Positions 22,373 to 30,442 of a stretch of DNA of 41,675 nt are shown here, one piece after another. The stretch comes from Candidatus Caldatribacterium sp. (GTDB lineage Bacteria; Atribacterota; Atribacteria; Atribacterales; Caldatribacteriaceae), in assembly GCA_025060675.1 (NCBI GenBank), contig JANXBI010000073.1:1-41675 (forward strand), read 5' to 3'. Within the stretch, counting starts at the first letter, position 1. Every line of letters starts with the position of its first letter. Position numbers and translations under genes: made by a program. The notes below the pieces were generated by a model. That model saw nothing but the letters and a program-made list of their open reading frames with translations, was not told the DNA's origin and did not search any database.

Positions 22373-23256
22373 TATTGTTCAACCTCTAACCGTTTTCCAA
22401 GGTAAACCTGCGCCAGAGTGGCTCCTACAATCATGGCAAAGAGGAAGAACGCCTCTGTTTGGCCAACCTCGTATTGTTGGGCAAGGAAAGCCTTTTCGTA
22501 AACGTGCATGGCAACAAGCTCTGTGCTCTTGTATGGGCCCCCCTCTGTTAGAGCCTTGTTGAGGTCGTAGACGATAAAACCCCTTTGCAGGGAGAGAAAG
22601 ACGCAAACTGTTATGAAAGGTGTCAGGAGAGGGAGGATAACGTATCTGAGCCTTTGGAGACCGCTGGCTCCTTCAATAGTAGCTGCCTCAATAAGATCCT
22701 TAGGGATTCCCATAAGACCAGCGATGTAGATAACCATCATGTATCCCGATGATTGCCAGACGCTTACAATGACAAGGGCCCAAAAAGCTTTGTCTGGGTG
22801 GGCTAACCAGGAGCGGGTGAAGAGTTCCCAACCGAATCTTTTGCCAAGGTAGACGAGAACATCTGAAAAGACAAAACGCCAAATTAAGCCGAGGACAATT
22901 CCTCCGATAAGGTTAGGAACGAAGAAGCCGGCACGCAGCAAGTTTTGTCCCTTCATTCCGCTTGTGAGCAGATATGCGAGGGTAAAGGCAAGGATGTTGG
23001 TAAGGATGACGGTGTACAGGACATACTTCAGAGTTAAACTGAACGATGTCCAGAAAGCTTTGTCTTGGAGAACCGCTCGGTAATTTTTGAAACCGACGAA
23101 GACGTAGTGGGCTGAAAGACCGTCCCAGTTCGTGAGGGTCAGATAAACTCCGAAAAGGAAGGGGAGAAGGACAACTGTGAAAAAGGCAAAGGTGGTTGGT
23201 CCAGCGAAAAGAACATACGTTCCAATCTTCCCAAGGAGTGTTTTCTCAGAAGTCAC
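22372..23256 (-). CDS. Sugar ABC transporter permease, MalF-type
   Basis: 294 residues with six predicted helices. The EAA motif is IPKDLIEAATIEGASGLQRL; the N-terminus LFAGPTTFAFFTVVLLPFLFG is typical of CUT1 permeases. It forms the heterodimeric channel with the MalG-type protein. It lies 70 bp after the solute-binding protein gene with a hairpin between, so it is probably made at a lower level than the binding protein. Confidence 0.93.
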   Translation of the reverse strand: MTSEKTLLGKIGTYVLFAGPTTFAFFTVVLLPFLFGVYLTLTNWDGLSAHYVFVGFKNYRAVLQDKAFWTSFSLTLKYVLYTVILTNILAFTLAYLLTSGMKGQNLLRAGFFVPNLIGGIVLGLIWRFVFSDVLVYLGKRFGWELFTRSWLAHPDKAFWALVIVSVWQSSGYMMVIYIAGLMGIPKDLIEAATIEGASGLQRLRYVILPLLTPFITVCVFLSLQRGFIVYDLNKALTEGGPYKSTELVAMHVYEKAFLAQQYEVGQTEAFFLFAMIVGATLAQVYLGKRLEVEQ

Positions 23257-23277
23257 TTTTCATCCCCGGTTTGAAAA

Positions 23278-23308
23278 GGGAGGTGCTGAATGTTTTTCGG
23301 CACCTCCC
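23278..23308 (-). terminator. Intra-operon attenuating terminator after the binding-protein gene
   Basis: On the minus strand a 9-bp stem GGGAGGTGC / GCACCTCCC (23300-23308 and 23278-23286) with a 13-nt loop is followed by TTTTC. The T-tract is short, so partial read-through to the permease genes is expected, a common device in ABC operons. Confidence 0.6.
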
Positions 23309-23326
23309 TTGAATGCTCAAAACGAG

Positions 23327-24598
23327 TTACGGTGCACTTTTCCAATACTCCTCAATTTCCTTGAGAAGCCCCTCTCTGCTTATCGCGTTGCCTAAGTATT
23401 TTTGCAGTGACGAGCCAACCATACGCCAGTGGTCGGCTGGAAGGTCAAGGACAAACTGGAGGGTTTTGCCCTCCTTGACGTATTGCAGGATGGACTTGGC
23501 GAGGGGGTCTTTTGGCTGAAGAGCGATGTTTTTAAAGGCGGGAATAATATTGAGTTTGTTGACCAGCGCATCTTGACCTTTTACGTCGTATACTAACCAA
23601 TTCAGAAAATCTCGTGCTGCTTTTTGCTCAGCCTCAGAACTTTGCTCTTTATCAAGGATGAGGAATTTTGTAGCACCCACGGGAATTTGGGAGTTGCCGT
23701 AATCATTGGGGTCATCACTGATGGGAACAGGTAGGAAGCCGTATTCCCCCTCAGGATCGAGTTCGCTAAGTTGTGGCCAGGCCCAGTTACCCATGAACCA
23801 TATGGCAACCTTTCCGCTACCCAAAAGGTACGAACCCCGGTCGTACGTTCCAGAGAGCGGGTCATCTTTGTCAATGTTATACTCTCTCATAAGGTCGAAA
23901 GTGTCAAGGAGTCCGTTAACGACACGATTTTTGGTAAGGTCCACTTTGCCAGCTCGGAGATTTTCTATGAACTCCTCGACCTTTTTGGGGTCTGGTGATT
24001 GAGCAGCATAGGCTATGGTGAAAAGATGGGCACCTAAGGACCAATCAAGAGGTGATATGACAAGGGGTGGGACATTGGCTGCTTCCAGTTGCTCAAAAAG
24101 AGCTTGCAAGTCCTTTCTGCTTCTTACAGAAGAGGGATCAAAACTCTTGCCCAGCGCTTTGTCTAAGACCCTTTTGTTGTAAATGAGCCCATACCCCTCA
24201 ACGGCGAAGGGAAAACCAATTACGGTTCCGTCCTCAAGCGTCGCCATGTCCAGGCTTCCGGGAATTGCATCCTGCACCCACTTTTCATTGGTGAGGTTGA
24301 GAGCTTTGTCTTGGAACTTCTTGACATCGCCGGCGTCCACCATAGCGATAGTCGGAGCATTTCCCGAGGCGTACATGGAGACGACTTTCTCGAAAGGCGA
24401 TTGACCAACTGGGCAGGGGATAATCTCTACCTTGACGTTGGGTGTTATCTCGCTGTAGAGGAGGGCAATTTCCTCAAGTTGTGCTTGAATTTCTCCTTTA
24501 GAGTTGAGGAATGTTATGTTGACCTGGGCGCTCACAACAGCAGGTACTATTGAGTGTGCCACAATCAAAAGCAGCACAAAGAACGCTTTTTTCCGCAC
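23327..24598 (-). CDS. Sugar ABC transporter solute-binding protein
   Basis: 423 residues from GTG 24598, which follows GGAGGAGG. A Sec signal peptide (KKAFFVLLLIVAH to VVSA/QVN, about 1-24) without a lipobox Cys directs it outside the membrane. The mature part is an extracellular solute-binding family 1 protein: NITFLNSKGEIQAQLEEIA at the N-terminus, NAPTIAMVDAGDVKKFQ and GKVAIWFMGNWAWPQL in the hinge region. It delivers an oligosaccharide or glycoside to the MalF/MalG permeases. The ligand may be a glucosyl compound because a sucrose-phosphorylase-type enzyme is encoded directly upstream. Transcription starts from the TTGACA/TATAAT promoter at 24635-24664. Confidence 0.92.
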   Translation of the reverse strand: MRKKAFFVLLLIVAHSIVPAVVSAQVNITFLNSKGEIQAQLEEIALLYSEITPNVKVEIIPCPVGQSPFEKVVSMYASGNAPTIAMVDAGDVKKFQDKALNLTNEKWVQDAIPGSLDMATLEDGTVIGFPFAVEGYGLIYNKRVLDKALGKSFDPSSVRSRKDLQALFEQLEAANVPPLVISPLDWSLGAHLFTIAYAAQSPDPKKVEEFIENLRAGKVDLTKNRVVNGLLDTFDLMREYNIDKDDPLSGTYDRGSYLLGSGKVAIWFMGNWAWPQLSELDPEGEYGFLPVPISDDPNDYGNSQIPVGATKFLILDKEQSSEAEQKAARDFLNWLVYDVKGQDALVNKLNIIPAFKNIALQPKDPLAKSILQYVKEGKTLQFVLDLPADHWRMVGSSLQKYLGNAISREGLLKEIEEYWKSAP

Positions 24599-24634
24599 CT
24601 TTATCCTCCTCCTTTGGATGAAAGTTTCTCCCTT

Positions 24635-24664
24635 ATTATAGGTTTCTCCTCTTCTATATGTCAA
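24635..24664 (-). promoter_or_regulatory. Promoter of the sugar ABC transporter genes
   Basis: Minus strand TTGACA (24659-24664), 18-bp spacer, TATAAT (24635-24640). The -35 box is embedded in the LacI-type operator at 24659-24674. Confidence 0.75.
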
Positions 24665-24674
24665 CCGTTTGACA
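24659..24674. promoter_or_regulatory. LacI-family operator O1
   Basis: TGTCAACCGTTTGACA on the plus strand, a near-perfect palindrome with a central CG as in LacI/GalR operators. It is the core of a longer inverted repeat with 12-bp arms (24653-24664 and 24669-24680). It covers the -35 box of the transporter promoter. Confidence 0.65.
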
Positions 24675-24682
24675 TATAGATT

Positions 24683-26131
24683 TTACAGTACCTCTTCTTC
24701 CTTGCCTCTTAAGGAATTGCAGTATGTGACTTCAAATTCGAGCCTTTTGAGATCAGCCTTCAGGGTTGCTTTGTGTTCACCCTTTATCCACTGGAGGATA
24801 AGGAGATGCTTTTCATCCGTCTCCTGAATAACGCAATTCCCATCAAAGGCTGGACAGTTATTGCGAAAGCGCATGAGTTGTAAAAGCTTTTGCACTACAG
24901 GGCGTTTAAGGTTCTCCTCGACCTCCTCCACCGTATAGCAGTGGCGGTTGATGTCTCTTCCTTGCTTTGTCCGTTCCACGAGTTCTACATCGTTCTCTCC
25001 AGCAAGCAATCCGACGTAGTACACCTGGGGGATTCCCGGGGAGAAGAATTGTATCGCTCTTGCCAAAAGATACGCGTCATCGTTGTTTCCAAGAGCAGAA
25101 TAATATGTGCAATTGATTTGGTAAATGTCCAGGTTGTTATACGCTGTGGTGCTGTAGATTCTCTTCACGTTTGCCCCTCGAGAGTAGAGGTAATCTTCCG
25201 TCTTTTCAATTTCCTCGTCGGTAAGGAGGTCCTTCGCGTCTACGACTCCAATACCGTCGTGTGTGTCGAGGGTTGTGAATTGCTTCTTTGGACAGATGCG
25301 TAGCCAGTGGAGAAGCCTCTCTTTGGAACCGCTGTAGAGGGTGTGGAGAACGAGCATGGGGAGGGCAAAGTCGTATACCCAGTATCCTCGCTCAGCGAGC
25401 TTAAGCTGGAATGAGTAGTGTTCATGGACTTCGGGAAGGACTTCTACTCCGTAGGGGGCAAGAATTGTCCGACAGAAATCGAGGAGTTTCCATATTTCTG
25501 GTTCCACAAAGAAGCAGTTTGTCCCCCGTTTTTTAATCGTGTATGCGACGGCGTCGAGTCTAATGAGAGAAGCACCTTTTTGAGCAAGGTATTTCAGGGT
25601 TTCCGCAATGAACTCTTGAGTAACTGCAGAGGTAACGTTAAGGTCGATCTGCTCGTCGCTAAAGGTACACCAGATTTTTTCCTCACTCCCGTCGGCGAAT
25701 CGAACAGTGACGTAAGGTGGTCGGGGCTTTCGCTTGTAAACCATGTCGAGCTCTTCTCTTGGGGGTTCTCCTTGGGGCCAGATGTCTTTGTACCGAATGA
25801 ACATCGAAGCGTAAGGGGAAGCGTCTTTTCGGGCGAGGAAGTCTTGAAAAAAGGCTGACTGGCGGGAAATATGGTTGATCATGAAGTCAAACATCAGGTA
25901 GTACTCTTTTCCAAGCTCCTCGATGTCTTCCCATGTTCCAAAGCGTTCATCAACCTTCTTGTAGGTGATTGGAGCAAATCCTCGGTCAGCAGACGAAGGG
26001 AAGAATGGCAGAATATGGAGACCGCCAATTGCACCTTGAAAATGGGTCTTCAAAAGATATCTCAGCTCCTTGAGATTTCTCCCCATGCTGTCTGCGTATG
26101 TGATAAGCATAATCTTTCTTGGGAACGGCAT
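24683..26131 (-). CDS. GH13_18 glycoside phosphorylase (sucrose phosphorylase type)
   Basis: 482 residues, full length. These enzymes split sucrose, sucrose-6'-phosphate or glucosylglycerate with phosphate to give glucose-1-phosphate. The alpha-amylase barrel is shortened as in the family: LITYADSMGRNLKELR at the start, LHILPFFPSSADRGFAP, nucleophile Asp in LIRLDAVAY, acid/base Glu in VLPEVHEHY, and TLDTHDGIGVVD. ATG 26131 has AAGGTGAT upstream. It is cytoplasmic (no signal peptide) and follows the esterase gene by 29 bp. Residues that separate sucrose from glucosylglycerate specificity cannot be judged safely here. Confidence 0.9.
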   Translation of the reverse strand: MPFPRKIMLITYADSMGRNLKELRYLLKTHFQGAIGGLHILPFFPSSADRGFAPITYKKVDERFGTWEDIEELGKEYYLMFDFMINHISRQSAFFQDFLARKDASPYASMFIRYKDIWPQGEPPREELDMVYKRKPRPPYVTVRFADGSEEKIWCTFSDEQIDLNVTSAVTQEFIAETLKYLAQKGASLIRLDAVAYTIKKRGTNCFFVEPEIWKLLDFCRTILAPYGVEVLPEVHEHYSFQLKLAERGYWVYDFALPMLVLHTLYSGSKERLLHWLRICPKKQFTTLDTHDGIGVVDAKDLLTDEEIEKTEDYLYSRGANVKRIYSTTAYNNLDIYQINCTYYSALGNNDDAYLLARAIQFFSPGIPQVYYVGLLAGENDVELVERTKQGRDINRHCYTVEEVEENLKRPVVQKLLQLMRFRNNCPAFDGNCVIQETDEKHLLILQWIKGEHKATLKADLKRLEFEVTYCNSLRGKEEEVL

Positions 26132-26160
26132 GGCTTATATCACCTTCGTGTTCGGGGCTC

Positions 26161-27828
26161 TCACCAGTCAAAGTCTGGGGGTTCGGTCAACCCAAGTTCT
26201 ACGGCAAGATTCATAAGTTCTTCGTCGTGGTGGTATCGCACCTCCCATAGGGTGTCAATAAGCATTGTTGCTCCTCCCTCAGGGGTAAACGGTGGCCATT
26301 CTGGAATCCATTCATGGTTTGGGTTGCCGGTATAAGCGAAGTGGATCCATGCAAGACTCGTGGTGTGGGCCATAACCTTTGCTTCTATTCCTCCACCCGT
26401 TGCGGTGGGAACAAGATCGGTATTATCGAACACATATGGGAGCTCCGCACAGTGCCATGCCATGCCAACTCCATCCATGACCGGTGCTTCGTAGGTGAAC
26501 ACGTATGTGTACACGGGTGCTCGTTGCTTCGCCTTTTTTCTCGCTGTCTCTATGGTGGCGGGACGGAAGACCGTGTCGACGAAATAAGCGTCGGCAGGTT
26601 TTTTCTTTGGATATGCTTTCAGGAAAGCGTTGAGAAAGGCTTGTGCTCCGCGACCACATCGCTCGGTAAGTTTGAGCATGATTTTTTCAATAGTCCAGGT
26701 GTTTTTGTTATCGAGGAGGAGATCTATGGCGTTGTGGGTAATAATGGTTGTGAATTCGTTGAGCACAGTTCCTATCATCAAAGGAATGTCCTGGACCCAA
26801 GGAACAAACTCTTCTCCGACAGGGTGGAGAGGGATATACTCTCCATCGAGGACGGGCCCCCACATGTACCGCATCTTCAACTCCTGGGTGGTTTGTTGTA
26901 TGGCTTTCTCCGCGGCTTCAAGAAGTGTTGGGTATGGCACTATCTCGAGTTTTTCGATTTCTTTGGGAGTTAGGCCAAGATTCCTAAGGGTCAGTTCTGC
27001 GACGCGCTGGCTTGCTTCCTTGCTGTTTAAGGTCATTCCAAAGCCAAAGGTAACGCCGCTTTGGACGATGGCTTTGTGGAAGAGCCCCCTTGCTGCAGGA
27101 GTTGCCATTAAAGCAAGGATCTTTGCTCCTCCTCCAGAATTTCCAAAGAGGATGATATTGTCAGGATCGCCCCCAAATTGTTCTATGTTTCTCCGTACCC
27201 ATGAGAGAGCTGCAACAATGTCAGCGATTCCTGCGTTCCCTGAATACTTGTAGGCATCGCCGTAAGCGGAAAGATCAAGAAAGCCCAAAACATTGAGGCG
27301 ATGGTTGAGAGAGACAACAACAACGTCTCCCTTCTCGCTCAGGTTACGCCCATCAGTCAAGGGAGAGATCGACGACCCAGCGCTAAAGGCTCCACCGTGA
27401 AGGTAAACCATGACAGGGCGTTTCTTTCCATCCTTGAGGCCTGGTGTCCAGATGTTGAGGAACTGACAGTCCTCGCTTTGCTCAAGATACACATGAGGGT
27501 TAAAGAATTCATCCCTGGCCACTTTGTCCCGTATAGGACTTTGGTAGCATATCTCGCCATATCGTGTAGCATCGCGAATACCACTCCAGGGTTCAACTTC
27601 TTGGGGTACCATAAAGCGTTTTGCTCGGGCATAGGGAATGCCTCGAAAGGTGTAAATCCCTCGATCAACGAATCCCAAAAGCTTCCCCTCGGTAACTTCA
27701 ACTACCGCTTTGGACAGGGAGGAGGTCACGGGGGTCCTCCTTAAGCACTCCAAGGCGGCAACTTTGCGGGGGATAAGAACCACTAAGCTTCCCAGGATGA
27801 CCGGGCCAAGAATCCAGCCAACGAGCAA
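26161..27828 (-). CDS. Type B carboxylesterase (pNB-esterase-like), exported or membrane-anchored
   Basis: 555 residues from TTG 27828, seven bases after GGGAGGTGG. A hydrophobic N-terminus (GWILGPVILGSLVVLIP) acts as signal peptide or anchor. The alpha/beta hydrolase core is full length: oxyanion loop VYLHGGAFSAGSS, nucleophile elbow FGNSGGGAK, Glu in VLNEFTTI and His in AWHCAELPYVF. The residue before the catalytic Ser is Asn, where most relatives have Glu (GESAGG). It probably removes acyl groups from a sugar ester outside the cell before uptake by the neighbouring ABC transporter; this is inferred from the operon. Its promoter overlaps operator O2. Confidence 0.88.
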   Translation of the reverse strand: MLVGWILGPVILGSLVVLIPRKVAALECLRRTPVTSSLSKAVVEVTEGKLLGFVDRGIYTFRGIPYARAKRFMVPQEVEPWSGIRDATRYGEICYQSPIRDKVARDEFFNPHVYLEQSEDCQFLNIWTPGLKDGKKRPVMVYLHGGAFSAGSSISPLTDGRNLSEKGDVVVVSLNHRLNVLGFLDLSAYGDAYKYSGNAGIADIVAALSWVRRNIEQFGGDPDNIILFGNSGGGAKILALMATPAARGLFHKAIVQSGVTFGFGMTLNSKEASQRVAELTLRNLGLTPKEIEKLEIVPYPTLLEAAEKAIQQTTQELKMRYMWGPVLDGEYIPLHPVGEEFVPWVQDIPLMIGTVLNEFTTIITHNAIDLLLDNKNTWTIEKIMLKLTERCGRGAQAFLNAFLKAYPKKKPADAYFVDTVFRPATIETARKKAKQRAPVYTYVFTYEAPVMDGVGMAWHCAELPYVFDNTDLVPTATGGGIEAKVMAHTTSLAWIHFAYTGNPNHEWIPEWPPFTPEGGATMLIDTLWEVRYHHDEELMNLAVELGLTEPPDFDW

Positions 27829-27962
27829 GCGTTTTCCACCTCCCTTTTGTATCTTGCCCCGTGCAGAAGAGAGGAAACAAGGTTCTTGTAGGGTTTTCGG
27901 TCCCCGTCCTCACTGCTTTATTGGTCGTGTCTGAAAAACGGCTATTTCGGTACTTTGGTCAA

Positions 27963-27992
27963 AGAATAGCATAGGGTTCGATTTTGTGTCAA
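27963..27992 (-). promoter_or_regulatory. Promoter of the esterase-phosphorylase operon
   Basis: Minus strand TTGACA (27987-27992), 18-bp spacer, TATTCT (27963-27968). Same geometry and same operator overlap as the transporter promoter at 24635-24664. Confidence 0.65.
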
Positions 27993-28002
27993 GCGTTTAT
28001 CA
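27987..28002. promoter_or_regulatory. LacI-family operator O2
   Basis: TGTCAAGCGTTTATCA on the plus strand, 13 of 16 positions identical to O1. It covers the -35 box of the esterase promoter. Confidence 0.6.
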
Positions 28003-28064
28003 TAAGGGGGACCAAAGCCGTTGGTGATCCTCAGAAAATGTGAAGGAGCTATCAAAAAGAGTTT

Positions 28065-28080
28065 TTACAAACGTTTAACA
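28065..28080. promoter_or_regulatory. LacI-family operator O3 (auxiliary)
   Basis: TTACAAACGTTTAACA, with the same CAA-N-CGTTT core. Its centre is 78 bp from that of O2, and it lies just after the LacI gene stop. It may permit repression by looping. Confidence 0.45.
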
Positions 28081-28088
28081 CAAGGACC

Positions 28089-29078
28089 TCAGGTTGTTCC
28101 CCTCTCCACTAAAGTCACAGGGAGGACATTTTCTACAGCTACCTTTTCCTTGTTTATTTGCCTGTGAATGAGTTCTACGGCAAGTTTTCCCATTTCCTCT
28201 ATGGGTTGTCGGATGGTAGTGAGTTGGGGTGTGGTGAGGGAGGCTATACTCACGTCATCGTATCCGACGACCTTAATCTCTTCGGGTATCTTCTTTCCTT
28301 TCTGATGACAAACTTTTATGACGCTGGCAGCAATGACATCGCTCCCAGCAAAAACCCCCTCAACATCTGGATGTTCTTCAAAGAGTTTTAGAACAAGCTT
28401 GTCGTATTGACTTATGTCAAAGACGTTGAGGTCTGTTTCTATGGTCACATACTCGACCTTTCGGGCCTGGGCGGTAGCAACGAAAGCCTTGTTTCTTTGG
28501 TTTGCCAGCATATTGAGGCGGAGATTACCACAGATGTGAGCGATCTTTCTGCACCCTTTGTCAATGAGGAGATTGGTCGCTAAGGTGCCCCCCAGGTAGT
28601 TATCGGAGGAAACAAAGGGGATGTCTTGCGACAGCTGCCGGTCGAAGGTCACAAGAGGGAGTTTCAGGTTCAGATACTCATCGACCTCTAAGGTGTGGCT
28701 GGCCATAATGATGCCATCGACCTGATTTCCTCGGAGCATATCGACGTACTCTTTTTCCTTTTTCTGGTCAAGTTGTGAGTTGCAGAGCATGACCTTATAA
28801 CCGTACTCGTACGCATAGTACTCGATAAAGAAAGCCAGTTCGCTAAAGAAGGGGTGAGCTACAGTAGGAAGAATGATTCCAAGAATGTGGGTCCTCCTTC
28901 GCAGAAGAGATCGAGCAATTTCATTAGGTTGGTAATTGAGCTCTTTCATTGCTCGGTACACTTTTTCTCTAGTTGCTTCGCTGATGTAACCTCTGTTGTT
29001 AAGCACCCGAGAAACGGTGGTCACGGTGACTCCTGCTTTTTTTGCCACATCTTTAATTGTTACTGTCGCCATTCCCAT
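28089..29078 (-). CDS. LacI-family transcriptional regulator of the sugar locus
   Basis: 329 residues. The N-terminal helix-turn-helix is complete (TIKDVAKKAGVTVTTVSRVLNN) with hinge helix NEIARSLLRRRTHILG, then a periplasmic-binding-protein-like sugar-sensing core (VDGIIMASH, DRQLSQDIPFVSSDNYLGG, VVGYDDVSIASLTTPQLTTIRQP). ATG 29078 follows GAGGAAAGGG; an ATG two codons later is possible. It precedes the esterase, phosphorylase and transporter genes on the same strand, and three operator-like palindromes lie at their promoters. The inducer is probably the transported sugar or its product. Confidence 0.93.
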   Translation of the reverse strand: MGMATVTIKDVAKKAGVTVTTVSRVLNNRGYISEATREKVYRAMKELNYQPNEIARSLLRRRTHILGIILPTVAHPFFSELAFFIEYYAYEYGYKVMLCNSQLDQKKEKEYVDMLRGNQVDGIIMASHTLEVDEYLNLKLPLVTFDRQLSQDIPFVSSDNYLGGTLATNLLIDKGCRKIAHICGNLRLNMLANQRNKAFVATAQARKVEYVTIETDLNVFDISQYDKLVLKLFEEHPDVEGVFAGSDVIAASVIKVCHQKGKKIPEEIKVVGYDDVSIASLTTPQLTTIRQPIEEMGKLAVELIHRQINKEKVAVENVLPVTLVERGTT

Positions 29079-29125
29079 CGACCCTTTCCTCTTCTTTGTT
29101 GTATTTTACAAGACTAGTACAAGCC

Positions 29126-29914
29126 TCACGCAAGAGGCTGGCACTGGGGGCAGAAGTACGTGCTTCGGGAAGAGAGGACCTCTCGTACAACAGGCCCCTT
29201 GCAGCGCGGGCACTCCGTTTTCCCGTATACGGAAAGGAGGTTCTGGAAGCCGCCACTTTCTCCCCCTGGGCGGCGAAAGTCTCTGATGGTTGTCCCTTTT
29301 GCCGCAATGGCTTCATCAAGGACCTTACGGATGCTTTTGAAGAGCCGTTCTTGTTCCTCCAGGGAGAGAGAGTTGATAGAGCGCCTTGGGTGGAGACGAG
29401 CCCAGAAGAGAATTTCGCTGGCGTAAATATTGCCGATACCAGCGAGATTTCGCTGGTCAAGGAGGAAATCCTTGAGGCGTTTTCTCCCCTCAAGGAGAGC
29501 CTGGAACCTCGAGAAAGTGAAATCTGGGGAGTAAGGGTCGATACCAAGTTTTCTTTGGAGGGTTTCTTTGGCGTCGAGGAGAGAGATTTTCCCAAACCTC
29601 CGCGGGTCAATGAAAGAGAGGTGTGTTCCAGAGGAGAGCACAAAGCGCGCTCGCTCGTGTTTTCGGGGAGCGTTCTCCTTGGTCACCTCGAGTTGTCCGG
29701 TCATCCCAAGGTGCACGACTAGGCATCCCCCTTCCTCAAAGGGGAAAAGAAGGTACTTCCCCAGGCGCTCAAGGGCAAGAATCGTCTTTCCTTCGAGAAC
29801 TCCTTTCGGGACACCGAGGTGGGGATCAGCAATATGCGCCTCAAGAATCCTTTGCCCGACGAGAACTGGTGTAAGCTCTCTTCGGAGAACCTCAACTTCT
29901 GGAAGCTCCGGCAT
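29126..29914 (-). CDS. mutM: Formamidopyrimidine-DNA glycosylase
   Basis: 262 residues. It removes 8-oxoguanine and formamidopyrimidines and nicks the site. The start is fixed by mechanism: after Met removal the N-terminal Pro must be free (MPELPEVEVLRREL, Pro2 and Glu3 catalytic), so ATG 29914 is used. LERLGKYLLF holds the conserved Lys, DQRNLAGIGNIYASEILF is the helix-two-turn-helix, and the C-terminus has a four-Cys zinc finger (ECPRCKG, YFCPQCQ). It is separated from the LacI gene by 47 bp and from rpmH by a 393-bp non-coding stretch. Confidence 0.96.
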   Translation of the reverse strand: MPELPEVEVLRRELTPVLVGQRILEAHIADPHLGVPKGVLEGKTILALERLGKYLLFPFEEGGCLVVHLGMTGQLEVTKENAPRKHERARFVLSSGTHLSFIDPRRFGKISLLDAKETLQRKLGIDPYSPDFTFSRFQALLEGRKRLKDFLLDQRNLAGIGNIYASEILFWARLHPRRSINSLSLEEQERLFKSIRKVLDEAIAAKGTTIRDFRRPGGESGGFQNLLSVYGKTECPRCKGPVVREVLSSRSTYFCPQCQPLA

Positions 29915-30066
29915 GCCTTTATTGTACACCATTGCACAGTCACTGTGGTTATCCCATGGGTGCAATTTCCTGGAGTGACAGAGGGGTTGGGATGATCGTA
30001 ACCGCAGTCGGTGTCTAGAAGCCCTCGCCAAGTTGCAGGGCAGGGAAATTCGCCGCAGCCGTTTTT

Positions 30067-30199
30067 CTCTAGGAAGTGGCTCTCATCGTCCTTAAGGGAG
30101 GCCCTCAAAGTCCTTGGGCGGTTCTCCACTTTGTGACTAGCAACACGCACCGAATGCTTTTGTTGTGCGGAATGGAGAACGAGAGGTCTTCTAGGAGGA
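30067..30199. ncRNA. Possible structured RNA, three-way-junction fold, unassigned
   Basis: Nested pairs: CTCTAGGAAG (30067-30076) with CTTCTAGGAG (30190-30199), 9 of 10 pairs counting G-U; CTCTC (30080-30084) with GAGAG (30181-30185); GTTCTCCA (30121-30128) with TGGAGAAC (30173-30180), perfect. A further hairpin GCCC/GGGC fits in 30085-30120, completing a three-way junction. The strand is not determined and no known family was recognised. Confidence 0.35.
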
Positions 30200-30240
30200 A
30201 CCCTTCGAACTTTCTCCCGCAAGGCGGTAACCTGCTCTTG

Positions 30241-30269
30241 TTGACCGGAGTCTCTCCTTGCAATATAAT
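30241..30269 (+). promoter_or_regulatory. Promoter of the rpmH operon
   Basis: TTGACC (30241-30246), 17-bp spacer, perfect TATAAT (30264-30269). The start is near 30276, about 32 nt ahead of rpmH, which has AAAGGGGAAG as ribosome-binding site. Confidence 0.85.
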
Positions 30270-30307
30270 GATACCACAGCACATTCGTGAAAGGGGAAGC
30301 AGATGCT

Positions 30308-30442
30308 ATGAAGAGGACCTATCAGCCCCACAATTTGCGTGCCAAAAGGAAACACGGTTTTCGTGCACGAATGAAGACTAAAGGAGGACAGGAGGTCCTT
30401 CGCCGGAGGCGGAAGAAGGGTCGGAAACGCCTCACCGTATGA
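30308..30442 (+). CDS. rpmH: 50S ribosomal protein L34
   Basis: 44 residues, a very basic small protein of normal length. It begins MKRTYQPHNLRAKRKHGFRA and ends with an Arg/Lys-rich tail RRRRKKGRKRLTV, as in all bacterial L34. It is a late-assembled large-subunit protein. Its stop overlaps the rnpA start by 4 bp. The rpmH-rnpA-yidD-yidC-jag order is among the best conserved gene orders near bacterial replication origins. Confidence 0.97.
   Translation: MKRTYQPHNLRAKRKHGFRARMKTKGGQEVLRRRRKKGRKRLTV

Larger units (their letters stand above)
29915..30307. other. 393-bp non-coding region between mutM and rpmH with predicted RNA structure
   Basis: No convincing protein gene; reading frames here are short or shadows. 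Near mutM, ATTGCAC (29931-29937) and GTGCAAT (29960-29966) are inverted. A larger set of nested complementary segments spans 30067-30199 and is listed separately. The rpmH promoter occupies 30241-30269. Searches by eye for RNase P, tmRNA, SRP and 6S RNA signatures were negative. Confidence 0.6.

Noticed and set aside
29719..30282. Long minus-strand open frame over the mutM 5' end and the adjacent gap
   Set aside because: It conflicts with mutM, whose N-terminal Pro fixes the frame, and its translation is Ser/Arg-rich with no recognisable motif.
29915..30307. RNase P RNA, tmRNA or 6S RNA beside rpmH
   Set aside because: The length would suit, but the RNase P GAGGAAAGTCC core, the tmRNA T-arm/CCA end and the tag reading frame were not found on either strand.
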